Origin: Burkholderiaceae bacterium
GTDB lineage: Bacteria > Pseudomonadota > Gammaproteobacteria > Burkholderiales > Burkholderiaceae_A
Assembly: GCA_018882795.1 (NCBI GenBank)
Contig: VERJ01000013.1
Span: 1-41,380, forward strand
Reading direction: 5' to 3'
DNA length: 41,380 bases
The notes below the pieces were generated by a model. That model did not search any database, had not been told where the DNA came from, and worked only from the letters and a program-made list of their open reading frames with translations. The stretch's first letter is position 1. Each line of letters begins with the position of its first letter. A program made the position numbers and the translations under genes. Positions 1-8,323 of this stretch are shown here, one piece after another.

Positions 1-612
1 GCCCAGGCCCTGCGTGCCCTCTCGGCCCAGGTCTGGATCACGGAATGCGATCCCATCTGCGCGCTGCAGGCTGCCATGGAGGGTTATCGCGTTGTCACCA
101 TGGAATATGCGGCGGATAAAGCCGATATTTTTGTGACCGCCACTGGCAACAAGAATGTGATCACCTATGCGCACATGGCCAAGATGAAAGACCAGGCCAT
201 TGTCTGCAACATCGGCCACTTTGATAACGAGATTGATGTTGCCTCGCTCTCCAAGTGCACATGGGAAGAAATCAAACCCCAGGTGGATCATGTGATCTTC
301 CCGGATGGCAAGCGGATTATTCTGCTGGCCAAGGGCCGCCTGGTGAACCTGGGCTGCGGCACCGGCCACCCCAGCTATGTGATGAGCTCCTCTTTTGCGA
401 ATCAGGTGATTGCGCAGATTGAACTCTTCACCCACAAAGACTTTTATGAAAACGGCAAGGTCTATGTGCTGCCCAAACATCTGGATGAAAAAGTGGCCCG
501 GCTGCAGCTGAAAAAACTCGGCGCCATGCTCACCCAGCTCTCCGACGAGCAGGCCCGCTACATCGGCGTGCCGATCGAGGGCCCCTATAAGCCCGAGACC
601 TATCGCTATTGA
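1..612 (+). CDS. ahcY: S-adenosylhomocysteine hydrolase, C-terminal part (5' end outside window)
   Basis: This enzyme splits S-adenosylhomocysteine into adenosine and homocysteine with a bound NAD, clearing the inhibitory by-product of methylation. The reading frame is open from base 1, so the start and the N-terminal half lie upstream of the window; the ATG at 76 is internal. Visible family features are the [15 protein letters not shown] stretch (residues about 14-28 of the fragment), the [10 protein letters not shown] segment and the C-terminal [15 protein letters not shown]...[10 protein letters not shown] tail, which ends in the usual K-P-x-x-Y-R-Y. It stops 13 bp before the metF ATG, and the two are probably co-transcribed as a methyl-cycle unit. 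Identification is secure; only the missing 5' part and its regulatory region cannot be judged. Confidence 0.97.
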   Translation, partial: AQALRALSAQVWITECDPICALQAAMEGYRVVTMEYAADKADIFVTATGNKNVITYAHMAKMKDQAIVCNIGHFDNEIDVASLSKCTWEEIKPQVDHVIFPDGKRIILLAKGRLVNLGCGTGHPSYVMSSSFANQVIAQIELFTHKDFYENGKVYVLPKHLDEKVARLQLKKLGAMLTQLSDEQARYIGVPIEGPYKPETYRY

Positions 613-625
613 TCGCTGATTGGTC

Positions 626-1468
626 ATGACCAAAAAAGTCAGCGTAAGCCTGGAGTTCTTTCCACCGAAAACGCCCGAGGCCGCCGACAAGCTGCTTGCG
701 ACCGCCAGGTCGCTTGCAGTGGTCGGGCCGGAGTATGTGTCGGTCACCTATGGCGCTGGCGGCTCCACTCGCGAGGGGTCGCTGGATACCGTGCGGCAGA
801 TGCTGTCGGTGTTTGACTCGGTGGCGCCGCATATCTCCTGCATCGGTGCGACTGCGGCACAGATGGAAGAACTGCTCTCACTGTATGCCGGGATGAACAT
901 CTCACGGCTGGTGGCCCTGCGCGGCGATCTGCCCTCCGGATATGGCCAGGGTGGTGAATTCCAGCGGGCGATTGATCTGGTGCGGTTCATTCGTGAGCGG
1001 CATGCAGAGCAATTTCTGATCGAGGTTGCTGCCTATCCCGAGATCCATCCGCAGGCCAGAAGTGCGCGAGACGATCTGCAGTTTTTCGCCGAGAAAGTAA
1101 AGGCGGGCGCCCATGGTGCGATCACCCAATACTTTTTTAACACTGATGCGTATTTCCGTTTTGTTGATGATGCGTACGCGCTCGGTGTCGAGGTACCGAT
1201 CGTGCCGGGCATCATGCCGATCACCAACTTTTCGCAACTGGCGAGATTTTCAGATGCTTGTGGCGCTGAAATTCCGCGCTGGATCCGGCAACGGCTGGCG
1301 GGCTATGGCGACGATGTCGCGTCGATCACAGCCTTTGGCCGCGAGGTGATCACCGATCTCTGCGATCAGCTGCTCACAGCGGGCGTGCCCGGACTGCACT
1401 TCTACACCATGAACCGCGCAGACCCCACGCTGTCGATTCTGCGCAATCTCAAGCTGCTCGATTCCTGA
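626..1468 (+). CDS. metF: 5,10-methylenetetrahydrofolate reductase
   Basis: FAD enzyme that reduces 5,10-methylene-THF to 5-methyl-THF, the methyl donor for methionine synthase (metH lies at 34073). The 280-residue product has the MTHFR barrel signatures SLEFFPPKT near the N-terminus, YVSVTYGAGGSTR, the LVALRGD strand (flavin/folate region) and the C-terminal GVPGLHFYTMNR segment. Length is close to the usual 280-300 residues. I chose ATG 626; a TTG six bases upstream (620) is in frame but adds only two residues. There is no strong Shine-Dalgarno, and the gene begins 13 bp after ahcY, so coupling to ahcY is likely. Its last 20 bp overlap the 3' end of the opposite-strand cyclo-ligase gene. 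Confidence 0.96.
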   Translation: MTKKVSVSLEFFPPKTPEAADKLLATARSLAVVGPEYVSVTYGAGGSTREGSLDTVRQMLSVFDSVAPHISCIGATAAQMEELLSLYAGMNISRLVALRGDLPSGYGQGGEFQRAIDLVRFIRERHAEQFLIEVAAYPEIHPQARSARDDLQFFAEKVKAGAHGAITQYFFNTDAYFRFVDDAYALGVEVPIVPGIMPITNFSQLARFSDACGAEIPRWIRQRLAGYGDDVASITAFGREVITDLCDQLLTAGVPGLHFYTMNRADPTLSILRNLKLLDS

Positions 1469-2018
1469 AATCACGCCAACCGGATTCGGTGACGCAGGCA
1501 TCAAGCTGCAGGTCATGGGATTCGGAAAAAACGCCATCGTGCAAGGCATGATCAAAGCAGACCCCGATCAGACGTGGCCAGGGCTCCGGGGTGGCTGCAA
1601 TGGTGCGGTCATAAAAGCCCTTTCCTGCGCCCAAACGGCCCCCAAGGCGATCGATGCCCACGCAGGGCACAAGCCAGGTGTCACAAGCCAACGTCTTGGT
1701 GTCGGCAGGCACTGCAAGCCCCATGGCATCCCGCACCAGAGATTCACCAGGGTGCCAGAGCTGCATCACCAGGGGCGTGTCCCGACTCACAACAACAGGC
1801 AGGGCCAGAGACATGCCGCGTGCATGCCATGCCTTCCATGTCGACATCAGATCGGGCTCTCCGCGCCAGGGAAGAAACACAGCGATACGCAACCATCCCT
1901 GAGTCACGGCCTTGGCCGACAGCGTATCGGCAATCGACTTCTCCGCGGCCCGACGATCCTGCTGCGACATCTGTTCACGCTGCTCCAGGAGCTGTCGGCG
2001 CAGGGGATCCTTTTGCAT
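1449..2018 (-). CDS. ygfA: 5-formyltetrahydrofolate cyclo-ligase
   Basis: Predicted 189-residue enzyme that uses ATP to turn 5-formyl-THF (folinate) into 5,10-methenyl-THF, returning a storage folate to the active pool. The product starts MQKDPLRRQLLEQRE, typical of the family's N-terminal helix with its basic residues, and has the glycine-rich GGRLGAGKGFYDR nucleotide/substrate loop in the C-terminal half, followed by IGVCFDHALHDG. I placed the start at ATG 2018; an in-frame ATG at 2036 would add six residues and cannot be excluded. It converges on metF with a 20 bp overlap, and diverges from slt. With metF, folM, folB and metH it belongs to the one-carbon theme of the window. Confidence 0.93.
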   Translation of the reverse strand: MQKDPLRRQLLEQREQMSQQDRRAAEKSIADTLSAKAVTQGWLRIAVFLPWRGEPDLMSTWKAWHARGMSLALPVVVSRDTPLVMQLWHPGESLVRDAMGLAVPADTKTLACDTWLVPCVGIDRLGGRLGAGKGFYDRTIAATPEPWPRLIGVCFDHALHDGVFSESHDLQLDACVTESGWRDFRNRAA

Positions 2019-2058
2019 GGATAGGATTCTGATCATTTCAAGGTTAAATTTACCCCTT
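2019..2058. promoter_or_regulatory. AT-rich divergent promoter region between cyclo-ligase gene and slt
   Basis: These 40 bp are about 65% A+T, clearly richer than the flanking coding sequence. They contain the 8 bp palindrome TAAATTTA at 2045-2052, which could act as a -10-like element in either direction. No good -35 hexamer is visible. The composition shift is one reason for preferring the slt start at 2059 over 2017. Promoter function is inference. Confidence 0.4.
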
Positions 2059-4026
2059 GTGAGGCGTCTGCAAGTCATCTTTTTCTTTAGGGGAAGCCCT
2101 TTATTGTGCTCGGCACTGCTCGTGGGCATGACCATGCTCGGGCCAAGTGCCGTTCACGCAAAGGCCAAGGAACAGGCGGCTGAGAGCGCATCGGCCAGCA
2201 TCATCGTGCAGGCCAAAGAGGCCTTTGCAAAAGGCCGACTGCCCGAACTCGAACGGCTCATGGCCAAGAGTCAGGGGCACCTGCTTGCGGCCTGGCCAGA
2301 TTACTGGCGACTAAAACTGCTGCTTGGCATTCCCAGCACGGATGGCAAGATGATGCGCGCCAATGTACAAGCCTTTCTGGCCCGGCATCCCAAGCACCCA
2401 TTACGTGAACATGCACAGCGCGATTGGATCGCGGCACTGATCTCAAAAAATCTCTGGTCCGATGTGGCGGTTGCACTGGAGAGCCTGCCACCGCAACTCA
2501 CCAGCCCCGGGATCCAATGCGCCAAAGCAAAGCTTGGCCTACTACCCACAGAGCCTGAGGGCCAAAAAGCGCAATTCATCCATCTGGCAGCTGGCCAGGA
2601 GACTGCCGATGCCTGTCTTGCACTCATCGAAGATCTGGCGAAGGCCGAAGTGGTGGCGCTGAACTATCTACGCCAGCGGGCCCGATGGGCCGCCCAGGTG
2701 GGCAGCGATGCTAGCCATGGCCGCATGATTGAAATCCTGCGTACACACGCCAAGGCCCATGAGCTGGGGGCCCGGGGGCCCGATCCGTTTAAGACCGAGG
2801 CCCAGCTGGGCCAGATCCTGAAGGCAAGCCGGGTCGATAGCCTGTCGTCGCTGCCAATCCTGGCCAGACACAAAAAGGATCTCACCCACGAGCAGGTCGA
2901 ATACGCCAGCTTTGCGGTAGGCGCAGCCATCTGGCGACGCAGCCACGCGGATGCCTGGGGCCTAATGCAGGAAGGCTGGTCAAGCCTTGGTCAGCAGCCC
3001 GACGAGGCCCTTCAAGCGGCCGCCCGAGAGGCCATTCGCCGCTCGGCCTGGCCCAAGCTTCTGGACATCATCGCAGCGATGCGTGAACCTCTGCGCACTG
3101 AGACCGCCTGGCAGTACTGGCGTGCGATTGCCCTGAAAGAAACAAGACAAAAAGAAAAATCCGAGGAGATTCTCAAACGGCTTCGGGATGACTTCGGTTT
3201 CTACGGCATGCTGGCCCAGGAGGAGCTCGGCAGCCCCGTGCGGCTTCCCACAAAATCAGAAGTGACGCTTTCAGCAGAGGATCAGAAGCGGCTCGACCAG
3301 GATACGGGCATTCAGCGCAGCTATGCCTTGCTACGGGCGGGCATGCGGGCCGAGGCGGTGATGGAATGGTCAGCAGCCATGCGCGGCAGAAACGATGCGG
3401 AACTGATACGCACCGCCTTGCATGCGCGAAAAGCTGGCTTTTATGACCGCATGATCGCCGCGGCAGACCGCACTCAGGAGGAACATGACTTCAGCCTGCG
3501 CTATCCCACGCCCTTCAAAGACACCGTGATCTCGGCGGCCAAAAAGAAATCGCTTGATCCCTGGTGGGTGCTCGGACTGATTCGGCAAGAGTCACGCTTT
3601 ATCCCGGATGTGAAATCCTCGGTGGGCGCAGCGGGCCTAATGCAGATCATGCCTGCCACCGGAAAGATGCTTGCCAAAGAAGTCGGCATGAAAAACACCC
3701 GTAACCTGCAGCTCACCGATGTGGAGCTCAACGTTCAGCTTGGAACAACATACATGCGCCAGCTGCACGACCGCTTCGATGGTTCCGCACTACTGGCTTC
3801 AGCAGCCTATAACGCTGGGCCTTCCCGGGCGGTGAACTGGCGGTCCGCACTGCCCAGACGCATTGATGGCGCAGCGTTCGCGGAATCCATCCCCTTTCCC
3901 GAGACCCGCGACTATGTCAAACGTGTGCTGTCTAATGCAGTGCTGTATCACGCCGTTCATAATGGCGGTACAGTGCCTTCGCTTCGTCGCCTACTCGGAG
4001 AAGTCGCCCCAGGAGAATCCTCCTGA
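2059..4026 (+). CDS. slt: soluble lytic murein transglycosylase
   Basis: Periplasmic enzyme that cleaves the MurNAc-GlcNAc bond of peptidoglycan, producing 1,6-anhydro-muropeptides, which AmpG (16393) can import. From GTG 2059 the product is 655 residues, close to E. coli Slt70 (645). It has a signal peptide (RR n-region, hydrophobic core, cleavage after AVHA), a long alpha-helical superhelix, and a C-terminal SLT domain with the motif IRQESRF, whose Glu (residue 511) is the expected catalytic acid, followed by GAAGLMQIMPAT and AAYNAGPSR. ATG 2017 is an alternative start with an AGGGG 10 nt upstream; it would give a 48-residue leader and overlap the start codon of the opposite-strand gene. 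The start is therefore uncertain, the function is not. Confidence 0.94.
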   Translation: MRRLQVIFFFRGSPLLCSALLVGMTMLGPSAVHAKAKEQAAESASASIIVQAKEAFAKGRLPELERLMAKSQGHLLAAWPDYWRLKLLLGIPSTDGKMMRANVQAFLARHPKHPLREHAQRDWIAALISKNLWSDVAVALESLPPQLTSPGIQCAKAKLGLLPTEPEGQKAQFIHLAAGQETADACLALIEDLAKAEVVALNYLRQRARWAAQVGSDASHGRMIEILRTHAKAHELGARGPDPFKTEAQLGQILKASRVDSLSSLPILARHKKDLTHEQVEYASFAVGAAIWRRSHADAWGLMQEGWSSLGQQPDEALQAAAREAIRRSAWPKLLDIIAAMREPLRTETAWQYWRAIALKETRQKEKSEEILKRLRDDFGFYGMLAQEELGSPVRLPTKSEVTLSAEDQKRLDQDTGIQRSYALLRAGMRAEAVMEWSAAMRGRNDAELIRTALHARKAGFYDRMIAAADRTQEEHDFSLRYPTPFKDTVISAAKKKSLDPWWVLGLIRQESRFIPDVKSSVGAAGLMQIMPATGKMLAKEVGMKNTRNLQLTDVELNVQLGTTYMRQLHDRFDGSALLASAAYNAGPSRAVNWRSALPRRIDGAAFAESIPFPETRDYVKRVLSNAVLYHAVHNGGTVPSLRRLLGEVAPGESS

Positions 4027-4060
4027 GTGAAGTCGGCAGGCCCACACTTGGAGAATTGTT

Positions 4061-5023
4061 ATGTCGTTGCTGCATGCAGATGTTGTGATTGTTGGTGGTT
4101 CAGGATTCATCGGCAGGGCCTTGGCGGCCGCACTGATCTCGCGTGACAAATCGGTTCGGATCATCACACGCAAGCGCGAGCGAAGCAGGGAGCTCTGGCC
4201 GCTGCCGAAAATTGAGATCGTTGAGGCAGACCCCCACGATGAGGCTGCGCTCTACCAGGCTTTTGAGAATGCCGATGCGGTTGTGAATCTGGTGGGTGCG
4301 CTGCACAGCAAGGCGGGCAAGCCCTGGGGTCCCGATTTCGATGCTGCCCATGTCAAGCTGCCTGCACGCATCGCGCGCTGCATGAACCGAAGAAAGATTC
4401 GTCGACTCATTCATATCAGCGCACTCGGCGCAGCAGAACAGGCACCCTCAATGTATCTGCGTTCCAAAGCCGCTGGCGAGGCCGCTCTGCGGGCCAATCA
4501 ATCCATTGATGTCACGATCCTTCGGCCCTCTGTGGTGTTTGGCGCAGAAGATCAATTCATGAATCTATTCGCGAAGCTGCAAAAACTGCTGCCCGTGGTG
4601 CCGCTCGCCACCCCGCACGCAAGATTCCAGCCGATTGCGGTGACCGACTTGGCCAACGCGATTGCCAACTGCCTGGACAATCCCACCACCATCGGCAAGA
4701 ACTATGAATGCGTGGGGCCAGAGGTGCTCACGCTCTACGAACTCGTGCATTGGGCCGGGGTCTATGCAGGCTGCCCAAGGCCCATCATTCCATTGCCCGA
4801 TGGCGCCGCCTGGATGCAGGCCTGGGTCATGGAAAACCTTCCCGGCAAACCCATGATGTCGCGAGATAACCTGGCCTCTGCCAGCGTTCCCAATGTGGGC
4901 AGCGCGCCGATGTCGCCTGATCTGGGTATTCCGAACCCGCTCTCGATTCACGCCATCGTGCCCACCTATCTGGGTAAGGAAACTCCACGGGCCCGACTCT
5001 CGGACCGTCGTGCAAAAACCTGA
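4061..5023 (+). CDS. NAD-dependent epimerase/SDR, complex I NDUFA9-like
   Basis: A 320-residue atypical short-chain dehydrogenase. It has an N-terminal Rossmann motif, VVIVGGSGFIGRAL (residues about 8-21), the DAVVNLVGAL strand, HISALGA, a YLRSK motif that keeps the Tyr-x-x-x-Lys spacing, and LRPSVVFGAEDQF. This is the pattern of the family related to the 39 kDa NDUFA9 accessory subunit of complex I; in bacteria the substrate is not established. A good ribosome site (TTGGAGA, 4048-4054) precedes the ATG. Its 3' end overlaps the GTG start proposed for cca by 14 bp, so the two are probably translationally coupled. A ubiquinone- or complex-I-related role is inference. Confidence 0.85.
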   Translation: MSLLHADVVIVGGSGFIGRALAAALISRDKSVRIITRKRERSRELWPLPKIEIVEADPHDEAALYQAFENADAVVNLVGALHSKAGKPWGPDFDAAHVKLPARIARCMNRRKIRRLIHISALGAAEQAPSMYLRSKAAGEAALRANQSIDVTILRPSVVFGAEDQFMNLFAKLQKLLPVVPLATPHARFQPIAVTDLANAIANCLDNPTTIGKNYECVGPEVLTLYELVHWAGVYAGCPRPIIPLPDGAAWMQAWVMENLPGKPMMSRDNLASASVPNVGSAPMSPDLGIPNPLSIHAIVPTYLGKETPRARLSDRRAKT

Positions 5024-6257
5024 GACCCTGACAGATGCCTTGGTGCGCGAGCGGCTTACGCCGCTGGTGAGCCGCCTTGCTGCGCCAGATCCAATCCTGG
5101 CCAGGCTGCCGGATGGGGTCGCTGTTTTCTGTGTGGGTGGCGCTGTGCGCGATGCCCTGCTGGGTGAGCCCAACAGCGACCGAGACTATGTCGTGGTCGG
5201 GGCCAGCGTAGATGACATGCTTGCGGCGGGCTTTGCTCCCGTCGGAAAAGATTTTCCGGTCTTTCTGCATCCCACAACACATGAGGAATTTGCTTTAGCA
5301 AGAACTGAGCGCAAATCAGGCCAGGGTTACAAAGGCTTTGTTTTTCAAGCCGACCCCTCCGTGCGGCTGGAAGATGATCTTCTGCGACGGGATCTGACCA
5401 TCAATGCCATTGCACTCTCTGCAGCAGGAGAAGTGGTCGACCCCCATCACGGTCTGCAAGATCTACAAGAGCGGCTTTTGCGCCACGTGGGGCCTGCGTT
5501 TTCAGAAGACCCAGTGAGGCTGCTGCGGCTGGCACGATTCGCAGCCCGCTGGCCAGACTTCTCAATCGCCTCGAAGACCACTGCGCTGTGTCGTGACATT
5601 GTGGCCTCGGGCGAGACAGGGGCACTCGTGGCGGAACGGGTATGGCAGGAAATCGCCAAGGGCTTGATGGAAACCAAGCCATCACGAATGATGCGCGTGC
5701 TGATGGAAACGCAAGCCTGGTTTGAGCTTGGCCCCAAGGTGTCGGCTCTCTCTGACACAACCCTGCAACAGATTGATCAGGCGGCGGCCGACCAGGCCCC
5801 ACTTGAAGTCCGCTATGCCCTGTTGATCGGCAATCAAGGTGGCTCGGCAGCACTGTCTGAACAACTCTTCAAAGCGCCCAAGTCATGTCAGGAGCTGGCG
5901 GCCTTATTCATTCAACAGAGCCGCTCTTTGGAAGGCCTGATGACAGCGCTGGATCGACAACCCAATCCACGTGCAGAGATCGTACTGGACTGGCTCATGT
6001 CGGCCGATGCACAACGGCGGCCTGAGCGTTTCAACTTACTGCTGGCCTGTCTTCAGCTGTCACAACGCATTGATGGGCGTACAGCAGATCTTCTCGCGGC
6101 ATTGGCGGCACACATCAGTACAGCATCGGCCAATGAGTCCGTGGCAAAGGCCGTAGAACAGGCCAAAGCCCAGGGCCTAGCGATTGCAGAAGCAGCCCGC
6201 ACTGGCCGGCTTGCGATCTTGCTGACCCACCCGGCGATGCAACCGCCTAAGCGTTAA
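5010..6257 (+). CDS. cca: CCA-adding tRNA nucleotidyltransferase with degenerate HD domain
   Basis: Adds or repairs the 3' CCA end of tRNA from CTP and ATP. The 415-residue product has the class II nucleotidyltransferase core: CVGGAVRDALLG, the metal-binding DRDYVVVG (D-x-D), and RRDLTINAIA, then GLQDLQERLLRHVG and DPVRLLRLARFAAR. E. coli Cca (about 412 residues) carries a C-terminal HD phosphohydrolase domain with VRFATLCHDLGK; the equivalent here reads VRYALLIGNQGG, and the preceding HPE...H and following HHGHG segments are absent. The nucleotidyltransferase should work but the phosphatase/phosphodiesterase activity is probably lost. Start GTG 5010 lies within the previous gene; TTG 5040 is an alternative. 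The 3' end overlaps the convergent midA-like gene by 11 bp. Confidence 0.92.
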   Translation: MQKPETLTDALVRERLTPLVSRLAAPDPILARLPDGVAVFCVGGAVRDALLGEPNSDRDYVVVGASVDDMLAAGFAPVGKDFPVFLHPTTHEEFALARTERKSGQGYKGFVFQADPSVRLEDDLLRRDLTINAIALSAAGEVVDPHHGLQDLQERLLRHVGPAFSEDPVRLLRLARFAARWPDFSIASKTTALCRDIVASGETGALVAERVWQEIAKGLMETKPSRMMRVLMETQAWFELGPKVSALSDTTLQQIDQAAADQAPLEVRYALLIGNQGGSAALSEQLFKAPKSCQELAALFIQQSRSLEGLMTALDRQPNPRAEIVLDWLMSADAQRRPERFNLLLACLQLSQRIDGRTADLLAALAAHISTASANESVAKAVEQAKAQGLAIAEAARTGRLAILLTHPAMQPPKR

Positions 6258-7464
6258 TCGACGCCAATCGATCACCCTGGGCAAAGCCGCCCTGAATCAG
6301 GGCATCTCGAGAGGCTTGATCGAGCCGCTTGGTAAGCAACAGCACCTTAAAGACCTCGCCCATTGCAGACTCGGACATTAAATTCTGCAGGCTGCTCAGC
6401 AATTGGGCCCGTGACGCCACATCCGCAGTCTGATCCAGCAAAGGCTGTGCGATTTCCAATAATCCCGCCGCCATTAGAAACCGGGCCTGGGTGACAAATC
6501 CATCCACGTGAAAGCCGACTGACTTTGCAAGATCCGCAACATGCGTGAAATCCACATGGGCCGTCAGATCCTGCAGGCCAACGCGATTGAGTAGTTCCTT
6601 GGGCGCATCGAATCGTTGATGACGAAAGTGGGCGCACAGGGTGCCATCTGTGCGGCCAGGATGATCCAGCTCGGGCTGGGCAAATCCGTAATCAATCAAG
6701 AGCACCGCACCCCGATCCATGCTTTCAAAAACGGAGCGCAGCCATGGGCCAAACCATGGGCTCCACTCGCCCCGATAGCCCGGCCCCCAGGGCAATCCCC
6801 TCGCGGTGGCGGCCTCTTTTCTCTCCAGCACCACATCAGCGAGCAGATGGCCCGCAGGCTGCGCCACCCAGACTAAACCATCATCGGATGCGCTCTCATC
6901 ATCGCCCGACTGTGCCAGGCCCACACCCCACTCCACTACCTCCTGACGGCCCGCCCACTCAAAACATTTCACAGGCATGGCATCAAGCACCTCATTGGCA
7001 ATCACCAGGCCTTCAAATCCTGGCTCAAGCGATTGGATCCATCGAATGGGGCCAAGGCCCTGGGTTGTCTTGCGCTGAACCTGCTGCAGATCCGCGCTCA
7101 ACTCAACCATTTCCATCTCGAGCGCCTGATGGGGGGCTGAGCGCAAAAGCTCAGCCGCCAGGTCACCCCGACCACCGCCGAATTCACGAACTTTGAGTGC
7201 TTCGGACATCAAGGCAATTGATGCGCGTTGCCCGCGCAGCGGCTGGGCCCAGCGCCAGATGGCCCTGGCCATCCATGGGCCCATCATTGGGCCCGTGACA
7301 AAGTCGCCGCCCCCGGAATCAAGCTGGCGCGCAAAAGGGGCGCCGCCGCCCGAGTAATACCCCTGCGCAGGGCTGTAGAGGGCAGACTGCATGAATACAT
7401 CGAATGCAAGCCATCCGCCCGATTGCTTTATCTGTTCTTGAATCTGCCGAACCAGGGACTCCAT
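6247..7464 (-). CDS. midA: SAM-dependent methyltransferase, MidA/NDUFAF7 family
   Basis: A 405-residue member of the DUF185 family. In eukaryotes the homologue NDUFAF7/MidA dimethylates an arginine of the complex I subunit NDUFS2 during assembly; the bacterial target is unproven. Family features are FDVFMQSALYSPAQGYY near the N-terminus, GGGDFVTGP, the SAM-binding motif REFGGGRGDLAAELL, VIANEVLDAMPV, LLIDYGF, and the late DLTAHVDFTHVADLAK segment. I chose ATG 7464; an in-frame TTG lies 18 bases upstream. It overlaps cca by 11 bp at the 3' end and its start codon overlaps the ATG proposed for the divergent folM gene. An NDUFA9-like gene sits one gene away, which is suggestive but not proof of a complex I role. 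Confidence 0.9.
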   Translation of the reverse strand: MESLVRQIQEQIKQSGGWLAFDVFMQSALYSPAQGYYSGGGAPFARQLDSGGGDFVTGPMMGPWMARAIWRWAQPLRGQRASIALMSEALKVREFGGGRGDLAAELLRSAPHQALEMEMVELSADLQQVQRKTTQGLGPIRWIQSLEPGFEGLVIANEVLDAMPVKCFEWAGRQEVVEWGVGLAQSGDDESASDDGLVWVAQPAGHLLADVVLERKEAATARGLPWGPGYRGEWSPWFGPWLRSVFESMDRGAVLLIDYGFAQPELDHPGRTDGTLCAHFRHQRFDAPKELLNRVGLQDLTAHVDFTHVADLAKSVGFHVDGFVTQARFLMAAGLLEIAQPLLDQTADVASRAQLLSSLQNLMSESAMGEVFKVLLLTKRLDQASRDALIQGGFAQGDRLASINA

Positions 7465-8323
7465 GGGTCGTGAGGGTATCAAAGCTAAACTTCAGTCCGT
7501 GCAGAACTCCACCACACAACCCCTCACCCAGGACCAGCCAGACGGCTCCGCACCCGCCTGCCTGATCACGGGCGCGGCAACGCGGATCGGCGCCGTCCTG
7601 GCCCAAGCACTGGCCAACGCGGGCTGGGATATCGCCCTGCACTATCGCCACTCGGGGGCAAAGGCCCAGGCACTGGCGCAGTCGCTGCAACAGACGGGCC
7701 GGCAGGCAGCATGCTTTCAGGCAGACCTCTCCAACGCAGCCTCAGTGGAAGCACTCTTTGATGCCGCAGCAGAGTGTTTTCCACGGCTATCGTGCGTGGT
7801 GAACAACGCCTCGCAATTCGAATTCGATCGGCCAGAGAGCGCCAGTGCGCAGGTGCTCACAAGTCACTACCAGACCAATCTCATCGCCCCCGTGATCCTG
7901 ACGCGCTGCCTGCATGAACATTTAAAACCTGCCCACCGTGCGGGATCGGATCCCTTGGGGGTTGTGATTCATCTGCTGGATCAGAAATTGACCAATCCCA
8001 ATCCCGATTTTTTTTCCTACACCCTATCCAAAGCCGCATTGCTTGAGGCCACACGGCTCTCGGCGGCTGCCTTTGCGCCCGTGCTGCGGGTTGTGGGGGT
8101 AGCACCGGGCATCACGCTGCCCTCGGCTGATCAGACCGAAGAAGAATTCAAGAGGACCCACGCCATGACGCCACTGGGCGCATCCAGCCGGCCCGAAGAA
8201 ATCGCCCAGGCCGTGGTCTGGCTGGCCAGCGCCCGGGCCGTGACGGGCACGATGCTCCTGGTCGATGGCGGTCAGCATCTGATGGCCCAGCCCCGCGATG
8301 TCATGATGATGATCCGATCATGA
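7463..8323 (+). CDS. folM: pteridine reductase / dihydromonapterin reductase-like SDR
   Basis: Short-chain dehydrogenase of the FolM/PTR1 type, expected to reduce dihydromonapterin or dihydropterins with NADPH. It has TGAATRIG (residues 36-43; the T-G-x-x-x-R-x-G form typical of pteridine reductases rather than T-G-x-x-x-G-x-G), LHYRHS, VNNAS, and an active-site region with Asp in HLLDQ and YTLSK (Y-x-x-x-K). The C-terminal VDGGQHLM is standard for SDRs. It ends in a TGA that overlaps the folB ATG, a coupling that supports a folate or pterin role. Start uncertain: ATG 7463 has an AGGGA only 4 nt upstream and overlaps the midA start codon; GTG 7499 is a reasonable alternative giving an 18-residue shorter-tailed protein before the Rossmann fold. 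Confidence 0.87.
   Translation: MGREGIKAKLQSVQNSTTQPLTQDQPDGSAPACLITGAATRIGAVLAQALANAGWDIALHYRHSGAKAQALAQSLQQTGRQAACFQADLSNAASVEALFDAAAECFPRLSCVVNNASQFEFDRPESASAQVLTSHYQTNLIAPVILTRCLHEHLKPAHRAGSDPLGVVIHLLDQKLTNPNPDFFSYTLSKAALLEATRLSAAAFAPVLRVVGVAPGITLPSADQTEEEFKRTHAMTPLGASSRPEEIAQAVVWLASARAVTGTMLLVDGGQHLMAQPRDVMMMIRS

Noticed and set aside
1515..2024. 169-codon plus-strand open frame
   Set aside because: Antisense to the 5-formyl-THF cyclo-ligase, which has clear family motifs on the other strand.
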